Source: Arsenicicoccus piscis (lineage in GTDB: Bacteria > Actinomycetota > Actinomycetes > Actinomycetales > Dermatophilaceae). Taken from it: DNA of 64,000 nt. The stretch is taken from positions 62,001 to 126,000 of the forward strand of contig NZ_JAKZHV010000007.1 of the NCBI RefSeq assembly GCF_022568835.1, written 5' to 3'. Position numbers and translations under genes: made by a program. The notes beneath the pieces were generated by a model. It did not search any database. It worked only from the letters and a program-made list of their open reading frames with translations, and had not been told where the DNA came from. How positions within the stretch are numbered: position 1 is the stretch's first letter; the number at the start of each line of letters is the position of its first letter. Of this stretch, positions 50,927 through 62,868 are shown in pieces.

Positions 50927-52071
50927 GACTCGTTCCTACCACCCTCCGCCGGAGGGTGGGACCCCGTCGCGAACCGGGCCACCTCGCCGATCACCACCAC
51001 CGCCGGCGCCCGTAGACCGTCCGGTGCCCCCGCACTGACCAGCTCACCGACCGTCGTGGTCACCACGCGCTGAGAGGCCAGACCGCCGTCCATGACGCAG
51101 GCGACCGGGGTGGCCGCACGCGTGCCGGCGTCGGCGAGGGCCGCGGCGATCCGCGCGAGGTGGTGCACGCCCATCAGGACGACCAGGGTCGTGCCGCCTC
51201 GGGCAAGAGCCGCCCAGTCGAGGGTGCTGGCGGGGTCGTCGGGTGGGACGTGCCCCGACACGACCGTGAAGCCCTGCGACAGCCCCCGGTGGGTGACGGG
51301 GACGCCGGCGAGCTCGGGCACCGACACCGCCGACGTGACCCCCGGGACGACCGTCACCGGGACGCCGGCCTCCTGGCAGGCCAGCACCTCCTCCATGCCG
51401 CGCCCGAAGACGAACGAGTCACCACCCTTGAGCCGCACCACAGCTCGCCCCTCGCGGGCCTTGGCGACGAGGATCTCGTTGATCCGCTCCTGCGACGTGA
51501 ACCGCCCGCGCGGGATCTTCGAGACGTCGATCACCTCGATATCCGAGGCCAGCCGGTCGAGATAGCCCACCGGGGCCAGCCGGTCGACCACGACCACGTC
51601 GGCGCGGTGCAGCTCCTCGGTCGCGCGGACCGTGAGCAGCCCCGCGTCGCCCGGGCCGCCGCCGACCAGGATGACCCGGCCCTGTTGCCTGGCGTTCGTG
51701 GCGGACGCGTCTGCGTTGGTTGAGTCCGTGGTGGTCGACTCCTTCGCGGCCGAGTCACGTTGAGCCGGAAGGAGAATCACGCCGGCAGCCTCGGCCGACC
51801 GCGCCACCCCGGCGTCCAGCGTCGGGTCCCCCGTCGCGGTGACGACGAGCGCGAAGTCGCGGATCACGGTGTCGCGCAACGACCCCGGGAGGTGAGTCAC
51901 CAGACCGCGTTGCACCAGGTCGTCGACGACGGGCGCCAGCGCGTCGGCGAGGACGCTCACCTGGGCCTGCGCCTGCACCAGGGCGACGACGGCGGGCACG
52001 GCCGGCTCGGCGCCGCCGACGACCAGCACCCGACGCCCGGTCACGTCGAGCCCGCGGTACTGCTCACTCAT
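50923..52071 (-). CDS. cobA: Uroporphyrinogen-III C-methyltransferase with degenerate dehydrogenase domain
   Basis: A 382-residue protein. Residues 130-370 are a tetrapyrrole methylase of the SUMT type (LVGGGPGDAGLLTVRATEEL, VVVDRLAP, VVRLKGGDSFVFGRG, VPVTHRGLSQGF) making precorrin-2. Residues 1-105 resemble the precorrin-2 dehydrogenase part of CysG, with VLVVGGAEPAVPAVVAL where a GGGxVAxRK NAD motif is expected, so dehydrogenase activity is doubtful. A Ser/Thr/Asn-rich linker joins them. The ATG overlaps the cobT stop (ATGA). Confidence 0.92.
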   Translation of the reverse strand: MSEQYRGLDVTGRRVLVVGGAEPAVPAVVALVQAQAQVSVLADALAPVVDDLVQRGLVTHLPGSLRDTVIRDFALVVTATGDPTLDAGVARSAEAAGVILLPAQRDSAAKESTTTDSTNADASATNARQQGRVILVGGGPGDAGLLTVRATEELHRADVVVVDRLAPVGYLDRLASDIEVIDVSKIPRGRFTSQERINEILVAKAREGRAVVRLKGGDSFVFGRGMEEVLACQEAGVPVTVVPGVTSAVSVPELAGVPVTHRGLSQGFTVVSGHVPPDDPASTLDWAALARGGTTLVVLMGVHHLARIAAALADAGTRAATPVACVMDGGLASQRVVTTTVGELVSAGAPDGLRAPAVVVIGEVARFATGSHPPAEGGRNES

Positions 52072-53189
52072 CGCTGCTGCTCCTGTCCTGCTTCTGGTCT
52101 CGCTCCTGGCCCGCCCTCGATCGTGCCACCGTCCGGCGACTCGCTCACACCCGCGGAGGCGAAGGTGGCCACCTCGCGCAGCATCCGCACCGACGCCTGT
52201 ACGACCGGGACGGCCAGCGCAGCACCAGACCCCTCGCCGAGCCGCAGGTCGAGGTCGATCAGCGGCCGCAGCCCGAGCTGGGCCAGGGCCGCACGGATGC
52301 CGGGCTCCATCCCCGAGTGCCCGGCGATGAGGTAGTCCACCGTGTCAGGAGCCAGCGCCGTCGCGACCACCGCTGCGGCACAGGCGATCACGCCGTCGAG
52401 CACCACCGGCGTGCGCAAGGCCGCTGCGCCCAGGAGGTAGCCCACCATGGCGGCGTGCTCCAGGCCACCCACCGCTGCCAGCGCCGCGATCGGGTCCGCG
52501 GCACTCGCCCGGTTGACCGTGATGGCGGTCTCGATCACGTCGATCTTCGCGGCCTTGCCCGCGTCGTCGAGCCCCGCACCGTAGCCCGTGACCCACGCCG
52601 GCGCCTGCCCCGTGAAGACGCTGACCAGTGCCGCGGCGGGCGTGGTGTTGCCGATGCCCACCTCACCGACCAGGAGCAGCCGGGTGCCGCGGGCCACCAG
52701 GTCGCGGGCCACGCCGATCCCCACCTCCAGGGCCGCGTGGACCTGCGCCTCGGTCATCGCCGGTCCGACCGTCATGTCACCCGTGCCCGACGCGATCTTG
52801 CGTCGCAGCAGGCCCGGGACGTCCGGCAGCTCGGGCACCAGGCCCACGTCCACGACGACCACGTCGGCGCCGACCTGGCGGCACATCGCGTTGACGACGG
52901 CGCCCCCGGAGGCGATGTTCAGCGCCATCTGGGCAGATACCTCCTGGGGCCACCGGCTGACGCCGTGGGTCTGCACGCCGTGGTCGCCCGCGAACACCGC
53001 GAGGGCTACGGGATCCGGGACTGGTGGCGGGAACTCGCCGACCATGGCCGCGACGCGCTCACCCGTCGGCTCCAGCAGCCCCATCGACCCGGCGGGCTTC
53101 GTCAGCTGCGCCTGATGCGCCTGCGCGGCGGCCAACGCCTCGGCGTCGGCGGGACGGATCGCCGCGATGGTCTCGGTCAGCAAGGACAC
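52068..53189 (-). CDS. cobT: Nicotinate-nucleotide--dimethylbenzimidazole phosphoribosyltransferase
   Basis: A 373-residue enzyme activating dimethylbenzimidazole as alpha-ribazole phosphate for the lower loop of cobalamin. Motifs are LAVFAGDHGVQTHGVSRWPQ, the conserved GEVGIGNTTPAAAL and AGHSGMEPGIR with the catalytic Glu region. GAGGCA lies before the GTG start. It follows the cobC-type gene by 56 bp, the largest gap in the operon, and overlaps cobA. Confidence 0.94.
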   Translation of the reverse strand: MSLLTETIAAIRPADAEALAAAQAHQAQLTKPAGSMGLLEPTGERVAAMVGEFPPPVPDPVALAVFAGDHGVQTHGVSRWPQEVSAQMALNIASGGAVVNAMCRQVGADVVVVDVGLVPELPDVPGLLRRKIASGTGDMTVGPAMTEAQVHAALEVGIGVARDLVARGTRLLLVGEVGIGNTTPAAALVSVFTGQAPAWVTGYGAGLDDAGKAAKIDVIETAITVNRASAADPIAALAAVGGLEHAAMVGYLLGAAALRTPVVLDGVIACAAAVVATALAPDTVDYLIAGHSGMEPGIRAALAQLGLRPLIDLDLRLGEGSGAALAVPVVQASVRMLREVATFASAGVSESPDGGTIEGGPGARPEAGQEQQR

Positions 53190-53245
53190 GGCAGTGCCTC
53201 CGGGTGGTCGGTGGTGGAGCCGGTGGTCGTCGTCATGGTCCTACC

Positions 53246-54793
53246 TCATCGTCCTAGCTCGTCCAGGATCGGGCGTAGCGTGGCCGTCAGCTCCTCGACC
53301 ACCTCGGGGTCCCGGGCGGCGAACCGAAGCCACTGTGGGCCGAGCCCGGGGAAGGTGTCGCCTCGCCGCACAGCGATGCCCTTGTCCCGCAACCTGACTC
53401 GAAGCAGTCGTGCCTGGTCGTGCCGGGCCAGGACGAAGGGGGCATTCGGCGGCACGACCTGCAGCCCAGCGTCACTCAACGCGGCGGCGATGTGCAGCGC
53501 GTTGCGGTGCAGCCGTCGCGCGGTCTGCTGTGCGAACGCGTCCCCCTCGTCCGTCAGCACGGCGTCGACGGCGGACAGCGCCAGCGCGTTGACCGACCAG
53601 TGGCCCTGCAGCCGCTCGAGTCGCTCGACCAGGGCGGGGGTGCTTACCACCAGCCCGGCCCGCAGCCCCGCGAGGCCGTAGGTCTTGGTGAGGCTGCGCA
53701 CCACGACCACCTCGCCCTCGCGCTCGGCCACCTCGGGGTCGAAGAGCGAACGGTCTTGCAGCAGAGACTGACTCGGGTCGCTGCTGGCGTCGATGAACGC
53801 CTCGTCGACGACCAGGACCCGTCCGGGGCGCCTGAGCGCCAGCACGTCCGAGCGGTCGAACAGCACCGACGTCGGGTTGACCGGGTGACCCACGACCACC
53901 AGGTCCGGCGCGGTCGGCACCAGGTCGGGGCGCAGCGAGAACCTGTCCTCCGCGCTCAGCACGTGGTGCTGCACCGGCACGTCCGCGGCCCGCAGCGCCG
54001 CCTCTGGCTCGGTGAACTGCGGCTGCACGATCAGCGCCTCGGTCCACCGTCGTGCGTGAGCGAGCAACGAGAACGCCTGCGCCGCACCGTTGGTGAGCAG
54101 CAGCCGGTCCGGCTCCAGCTGGAGGTGGTGGGCGGCACGCCTCGTCGTCGGCCCCTGGTCCGGGTAGACCGCGAGCTGCGGGAGCGCGCGCTCGATCGCC
54201 TGCGCCACGAAGGGCGGCGGGGACGGCACGGCCACGTTGACGGCCAGGTCCAGCCGGGCGCCCCGGGCCTCCACGTCCCCGTGGTGCTCGAGATCATGGT
54301 GCTCGAGACCATGGTGCTCGAGACCACGGTGCTCGAGACCATGGTGCTCGAGATCGGCTTGGTGAGCCACGTCGGTCTGGTGCTCCAGACCGGCTGGATC
54401 CCTCTCGACGAGCTCCCCCACCGCGACGGTGAAGTGCGCGCTGGCGCGCTTGCCCAGCACCAGCCGGGCACCCGAGGCGAGCACCGACGCCTCCGCGACG
54501 CTGGACGTTCCGACCGCCCGCGCCGCCGCTTCGCTGGGATGCGGCGCCGGTTGGCCGGCGAGGACGGCCTCGGCGTGCGGCACGAGCGGCGCACGGCACG
54601 CGCTCGCCAGCTCGATCACCGCAGGCCGGGAGGAGGCCCGGGTCGAGGTGGTCACCAGAGTGACGTCGCCCCGGTCGCGGCCCGCCTCGGTCAGGGCGAC
54701 GTCGACCAGCGCCTGCAGCTCGTCCGGGGTGCCGACGCTCCGGGCGCCGACCCCGAGGACGAGACCGCGTCGTCCGCCGGTGCCGAGACTCAT
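53246..54793 (-). CDS. cobC: CobE/CbiG-C domain fused to CobC-type aminotransferase, His-rich linker
   Basis: A 515-residue fusion. Residues 8-130 are a CobE/CbiG C-terminal-like domain (LVLGVGARSVGTPDELQALV, VTLVTTSTRASS, GARLVLGKRASAHFTVAVGE). Residues 185-515 are a PLP aminotransferase of the CobC/CobD type (VNVAVPSPPPFVAQAIERAL, NGAAQAFSLLA, VVVGHPVNPTSVLF, PLP Lys in VVRSLTKTYGLAGLR), probably making the aminopropanol arm. They are joined by a linker of LEHHG repeats encoded by 15-bp DNA repeats. The ATG overlaps the cobB stop. Confidence 0.88.
   Translation of the reverse strand: MSLGTGGRRGLVLGVGARSVGTPDELQALVDVALTEAGRDRGDVTLVTTSTRASSRPAVIELASACRAPLVPHAEAVLAGQPAPHPSEAAARAVGTSSVAEASVLASGARLVLGKRASAHFTVAVGELVERDPAGLEHQTDVAHQADLEHHGLEHRGLEHHGLEHHDLEHHGDVEARGARLDLAVNVAVPSPPPFVAQAIERALPQLAVYPDQGPTTRRAAHHLQLEPDRLLLTNGAAQAFSLLAHARRWTEALIVQPQFTEPEAALRAADVPVQHHVLSAEDRFSLRPDLVPTAPDLVVVGHPVNPTSVLFDRSDVLALRRPGRVLVVDEAFIDASSDPSQSLLQDRSLFDPEVAEREGEVVVVRSLTKTYGLAGLRAGLVVSTPALVERLERLQGHWSVNALALSAVDAVLTDEGDAFAQQTARRLHRNALHIAAALSDAGLQVVPPNAPFVLARHDQARLLRVRLRDKGIAVRRGDTFPGLGPQWLRFAARDPEVVEELTATLRPILDELGR
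54283..54357. repeat. Five 15-bp tandem repeats encoding a His-rich linker
   Basis: The unit GGTGCTCGAGACCAT repeats without gaps from 54283 to 54357, with one to three changes in some copies. On the minus strand it encodes LEHHG-type pentapeptides in the CobE-CobC fusion protein. Confidence 0.88.
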
Positions 54794-56178
54794 GCGACCG
54801 CCGCCGCGAACCGCTCGACCAGTGCGGGGTGGCCCGCCCAGTGTGTGTGCAGGTAGGCCGCATGGACCGATCCGCGCACGAATCCGTCGGTGTGCGAGGC
54901 ACCTTCGGGCGACGGCCAGCTCCAGGCGCGCGCCACCGTCTCGTCCGTCGCCGCCACGCTGGTGCGGTGGAACTCGTGGCCGGTGACCACCTGCCCGCGC
55001 TCGGAGAGCACCGAGTCGGTGACCGCGGTGGCCGTCCGGTAGCCCAGGGTCAGCCGGGACCCGAAGGTCGCCTCCACCGGCAGCACCCCGCACATCTCGT
55101 GCCCGTCGAGCCGGTCCGCGAGGTAGAGCAGCCCGGCGCACTCCGCGACCACGGGCAGGCCGTCGTCGACCGCCCGCGCGATCGCCGACCGCAGCACGGT
55201 GTTGGCCGCAAGGTCCACCGCGTGCACCTCGGGGAAGCCGCCCCCGATGACGAGTCCGCCGATGCCAGAGGGCAGCTCAGGATCGACCAGGGGGTCGAAG
55301 CCGACCGGCTCCAGGCCCGCGGCGGCGAGCAGCTCGGTGTGCTCGGCGTAGCCGAAGGTGAACGCGCGTCCGCCCGCCACCGCCACCCGTCGACCCCCTG
55401 CCGACGCGTCGGGTCCGGCGACGGCCGTCCGCGGCGACCAGGCCTCGTCGACCAGCGGGGGCGCCGTCCGCGCGACGTCGAGGAGGGCGGGGAGGTCTAC
55501 GTGCTGAGCGACGAGGGACGCGAGGGCGTCGACCTCGGCCATCGCCTCCGGGGAGCGCTCGGCGGCCGGCACCAGGCCGAGGTGGCGCGAGGGGACGACG
55601 ATCTCCTTGACGCGAGGCACGCAACCGATGACGGGGATCCCGCTGGGGGCCAAGGCTGCTCGCGCCTCGGCCTCGTGCCGCACCGAGCCGACGTTGTTGA
55701 GGACGACGGCGGCGATCCGCACCTGCGGGTCGTAGCTCGCGAAGCCCAGCACCAGCGCGCCCACGCTCCTCGACATGTGGGCGGCGTCGACGACCAGCAC
55801 GACCGGGGAGGCGGTCAGCGTGGCGACGTGCGCGGTGGACGCGAAACCCTGGGTGCCCAGCTGCCCGTCGAACAGGCCCATGACGCCCTCGATCACAGCG
55901 ACGTCGGCGGGCTCGGGGGTGCTCGCACCGTGGAGCAGCAGCGGCACGATGCGCTCGGCGCCCTGCAGGTGCGGGTCCAGGTTGCGCCCCACCCGTCCGC
56001 ACGCCGCCCCGTGGTAGCCCGGGTCGATGTAGTCCGGCCCCACCTTGTGCGGCGACACGCGAGTCCCGCTGCGGTGCAACGCCGCCAGCAACCCCGTGGT
56101 GATCGTGGTCTTGCCGCTGCCGGAGCCCGGCGCGGCGATCACCACGCGGGGCAGATGGGTGGGGGGACGGTCTACCAC
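54790..56178 (-). CDS. cobB: Cobyrinate / hydrogenobyrinate a,c-diamide synthase
   Basis: A 462-residue glutamine-dependent amidase. The N-terminal ATP-binding half has the P-loop IAAPGSGSGKTTITTGLL and KVGPDYIDPGYHG; the C-terminal class I glutaminase-like half has VVAECAGLLYLADR (nucleophile Cys) and GHEFHRTS. It amidates the a and c side chains before cobalt insertion in the aerobic pathway. GTG 56178 lies inside the end of cobO (7-bp overlap). Confidence 0.94.
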   Translation of the reverse strand: MVDRPPTHLPRVVIAAPGSGSGKTTITTGLLAALHRSGTRVSPHKVGPDYIDPGYHGAACGRVGRNLDPHLQGAERIVPLLLHGASTPEPADVAVIEGVMGLFDGQLGTQGFASTAHVATLTASPVVLVVDAAHMSRSVGALVLGFASYDPQVRIAAVVLNNVGSVRHEAEARAALAPSGIPVIGCVPRVKEIVVPSRHLGLVPAAERSPEAMAEVDALASLVAQHVDLPALLDVARTAPPLVDEAWSPRTAVAGPDASAGGRRVAVAGGRAFTFGYAEHTELLAAAGLEPVGFDPLVDPELPSGIGGLVIGGGFPEVHAVDLAANTVLRSAIARAVDDGLPVVAECAGLLYLADRLDGHEMCGVLPVEATFGSRLTLGYRTATAVTDSVLSERGQVVTGHEFHRTSVAATDETVARAWSWPSPEGASHTDGFVRGSVHAAYLHTHWAGHPALVERFAAAVA

Positions 56179-56786
56179 TCGATCCCCCGCTGGCCCTTCT
56201 GACCGGCGTCCATCGGGTGCTTGACCTTGGTCATCTCGACGACCAGGTCCGCTGCCTCCACGAGGCGTGGGTCGGCGGAGCGGCCGGTGATGATGACGTG
56301 CTGGTGGCCGGGCCGGTCGCGCAGGGTGGCGACGACGTCGTCGACGTCGACCCAGCCCCACTTCATCGGGTAGGTGAACTCGTCCAGCACGTAGACGTCG
56401 TGCTCCTGCGCGGCGATGCGGCGCTGGATCTCGCGCCAGCCCTCGAGCGCGGCCTCGGCGTGGTCCTCCTCGGAGCCCGCCTTGCGGCTCCAGCTCCAGC
56501 CCTCGCCCATCTTGTGCCACTCGACGGGGCCACCCTCGCCGGTCTCGTCGTGGAGGCGCCCGAGAGCGCGAAAAGCGCTCTCCTCGCCCACCTTCCACTT
56601 CGCCGACTTGACGAACTGGAAGACGCCGATGCGCCAGCCCTGGTTCCAGCCGCGCAGGGCCAGCCCGAAGGCCGCGGTGGACTTGCCCTTCATGTCGCCG
56701 GTGTGGACCACGAGCAGCGGTCGGTTGCGTCGCTGGCGGGTCGTCAGGCCGTCCTGCGGCACGGCGGTGGGCTTCCCCTGGGGCAT
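56172..56786 (-). CDS. cobO: Cob(I)yrinic acid a,c-diamide adenosyltransferase
   Basis: A 204-residue CobO/BtuR/CobA-type corrinoid adenosyltransferase: P-loop HTGDMKGKSTAAFG, the family block RIGVFQFVKSAKWKVGEE, YVLDEFTYPMKWGW, VIITGRSADPRL and the terminal QKGQRGIEW. It transfers adenosyl from ATP to the reduced cobalt. The ATG overlaps the chelatase-subunit stop (TGATG). Length and start are typical. Confidence 0.96.
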   Translation of the reverse strand: MPQGKPTAVPQDGLTTRQRRNRPLLVVHTGDMKGKSTAAFGLALRGWNQGWRIGVFQFVKSAKWKVGEESAFRALGRLHDETGEGGPVEWHKMGEGWSWSRKAGSEEDHAEAALEGWREIQRRIAAQEHDVYVLDEFTYPMKWGWVDVDDVVATLRDRPGHQHVIITGRSADPRLVEAADLVVEMTKVKHPMDAGQKGQRGIEW

Positions 56787-58860
56787 CAGGCCACGCTCCT
56801 TCGTCGGACGGCGTCGTGCAGGTCACCGGCCGCGACCTGGTCGAGATCGAGATGCTGCGCACCGAGGTGACCGGCGAGCTCGCGGGCCAGGTGCAGTCGG
56901 ATCCCCCGGCCCGGCTGCTCGCAGTCGATGACGACGGCGGCCGTGCCCGTGGCCCGGATCCCCTCGGCGACCCGGCGCGCCCGCGGAAGGGCCGCTCGCC
57001 CACCGCTGCTCGCCCGTCCGTCGGTCAGCACGACGAGCATCGCTCGGCGGTGCGGGTCGCGGGCGCGCTCGCGCGACACCACCTCGTAGCCCACCTCGAG
57101 CCCCTGCGCGAGCGGCGTGCGCCCGCCCGTGGGGACCTTCGCGAGCAGCCGCTCGGCGAGCTCCACGGAGGACGTGGGGGGCAGCACCAGGGTGGCCTGC
57201 GAGCCCGCGAAGGTCACCACTGCCACCTTGTCACGGCGCTGGTAGGCATCCAGCAGCAGAGACACGCAGGCCGTCTTGACCTCCCGGATCCGGGCAGCCG
57301 CGCCCATCGACCCGGACGTGTCGACGACGAAGACCACCAGGTTGCCCTCCTTGCCACGGCGGACGGCGCGGCGCAGGTCCAGCGGCGCGACCGACAGCGG
57401 CTCCCCCGGTGCGCGGGCACTGTCGGCCGCGCGGCCCGCGGCGGTGAGCACCGTTGCGGTGAGCGCTAGTCCGCGACCTCGGGGATCGCCCGGCAGCACC
57501 GCCCGCACCTGGCGGCCGGTCGCCGTGTCGGCGGTCGAGCGCCGCCCGGCCACCCCCTCACCCGCGTGCGGCAGGGTCAGCAGCCGGGTGCGGTAGGGCG
57601 CCCCAGCCTGGGCTCCCGCGGTCGATCCCGCAGGCCCGGGAGCACCCGACGGTGCCTCGGCCGAGTCCGGGCCGTCGGACGGCGGGTCCGGCTGCGACGC
57701 AGCCTCGCTCGGCTCCGGCGGCTTACCCCCGCCCGAGCCGTCGGGTCCACCAGGGTCGTCGTCCGGGCCACCAGGGTCGTCGTCCGGGCCCTCGTCCGGC
57801 GGCTCGGGCAACGCCTCGTCCAGCACCTCGTCCAGGTCGTGCGCGGCGCTGGCGTCGTCGAAGGGGTTGCGCCGTCGCCGGTGCGGCAGCGCCAGCCGGG
57901 CGGCGACCCGGATGTCCTCGTCCTGCACCATGTCCCGACCCGACCAGGCGGCGTGGGCGACGGCGGTGCGCGCGGTGACCAGGTCGCCTCGCATGCCGTC
58001 GACGTCGAAGGCCGCGCAGATCTGCGCGATGGCCGTGATCGCCTCGTCCGGGAGGCGCACCTTCCGCAGCTGCTGCTGTGCGGCCGCGATGCGCGCTGCC
58101 AGTGAAGCCTCCTGCCGCGCAAAGTCGTTCACGAACCCGACCGGGTCGTCCTCGTAGCGCATCCGGCGCCGGACGACCTCGACCCGCACCTCGGGCTCGC
58201 GACTCGCCGCGACGTCGACGGCCAGCCCGAAGCGGTCCAGCAGCTGCGGACGCAGCTCGCCCTCCTCCGGGTTCATGGTGCCGACCAGCACGAACCGGGC
58301 CGCGTGCGTGACGGAGACGCCCTCGCGCTCGATCCGGGCCCGTCCCATCGCGGCGGAGTCGAGGAGGGTGTCGACCAGGTGGTCCGGCAGCAGGTTCACC
58401 TCGTCGACGTAGAGCATCCCTCGGTGCGCCGCCGCCAGCAGGCCAGGGTCGAAGGACACCTCGCCGCTCGAGAGCAGCCGGTCCAGGTGCAGCGAGCCGA
58501 CGACGCGGTCCTCGCTGGCCCCGACCGGGAGCTCTACAAGACGCAGGGGGCGCACGACCCCGCCCGCCGCGTCGGAACCGCCGGCCTCGCCGGTCTTGCC
58601 GGACCCGTCGATGCCGTGGCGCGACGCGTCGGGGCACTGAGGGTCGGGATCGGCTGGGTCGCAGGCGAATCGGCAGTGCTCGATGACCCGGATCGGCGGC
58701 AGGACCCCGGCGAGGGCGCGCACCATGGTGGACTTCGCGGTGCCCTTCTCGCCGCGTACGAGGACGCCACCGATCGCCGGCGACACTGCGGCGAGGCACA
58801 GCGCCAGACCCATGTCGTCCATGCCGACGACGGCCGAGAAGGGAAAGAGCGTCTCGCTGC

Positions 58861-58864
<4 letters not shown>
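56786..58864 (-). CDS. Fused ChlI/ChlD-type chelatase AAA+ and VWA subunit
   Basis: A 692-residue protein joining both small Mg/Co-chelatase subunits. The AAA+ half (1-340) has Walker A VLVRGEKGTAKSTMVRAL, Walker B GMLYVDEVNLLPDHLVD and FVLVGTMNPEEGELRPQL. A Pro/Asp/Gly-rich linker (about 350-420, with DDDPGGP repeats) leads to a VWA domain with MIDAS VFVVDTSGSMGAAAR and VVLTDGRASSG. Next to cobN it should power cobalt insertion in place of CobS/CobT-type subunits. ATG overlaps the cobN stop (ATGA). Confidence 0.92.
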
Positions 58865-62616
<3,752 letters not shown>

Positions 62617-62654
62617 GGTGGCTCCTTGGGGTCCGCGCCCGTAGGGGTCGCGAC

Positions 62655-62805
62655 GACGGGAGTTCCTGGCTCACGGTCCGCCACCTCGCGGTGCCGGGAC
62701 CGCACACAGTGGCGGGACCGCGCCGGAGTCGCACCGGCTTCCTCCGCTGCTGTCGTCAGCGGTGGCGCCGAGGCAGCTGCCCCGACGCAGCGACTCTAGC
62801 AGCGG
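62655..62805 (-). promoter_or_regulatory. Cobalamin (AdoCbl-type) riboswitch upstream of cobN
   Basis: On the minus strand the leader has the core GGAAGCCGGTGCGACTCCGG followed by GCGGTCCCGCCACTGTG (within 62705-62745), and downstream the B12-box GAGCCAGGAACT (62661-62672). These are the most conserved parts of cobalamin riboswitches. The boundaries are approximate. The cobN ribosome-binding site lies about 35 nt after the B12 box, so control of translation or early termination is likely. Confidence 0.9.
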
Positions 62806-62855
62806 GGTAGCACGACCCACGGCCCCCACCCTCGTGGCACGCTCCCCCATGGGCT

Positions 62856-62861
62856 TAGGGT
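62856..62861 (+). promoter_or_regulatory. Leaderless -10 (TAGGGT) for cobG
   Basis: TAGGGT is seven bases before ATG 62869; no ribosome-binding site is visible. If leaderless, cobG escapes the riboswitch, which lies on the other strand. Confidence 0.4.
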
Positions 62862-62868
62862 CGAGGTC

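Noticed and set aside
53177..53236. 19-codon open frame before cobT ending in Ala-Leu-Pro-Cys-Pro-Cys, a possible leader peptide
   Set aside because: It lacks a clear ribosome-binding site, is mostly Thr/Pro by base composition, and could occur by chance in the 56-bp gap.
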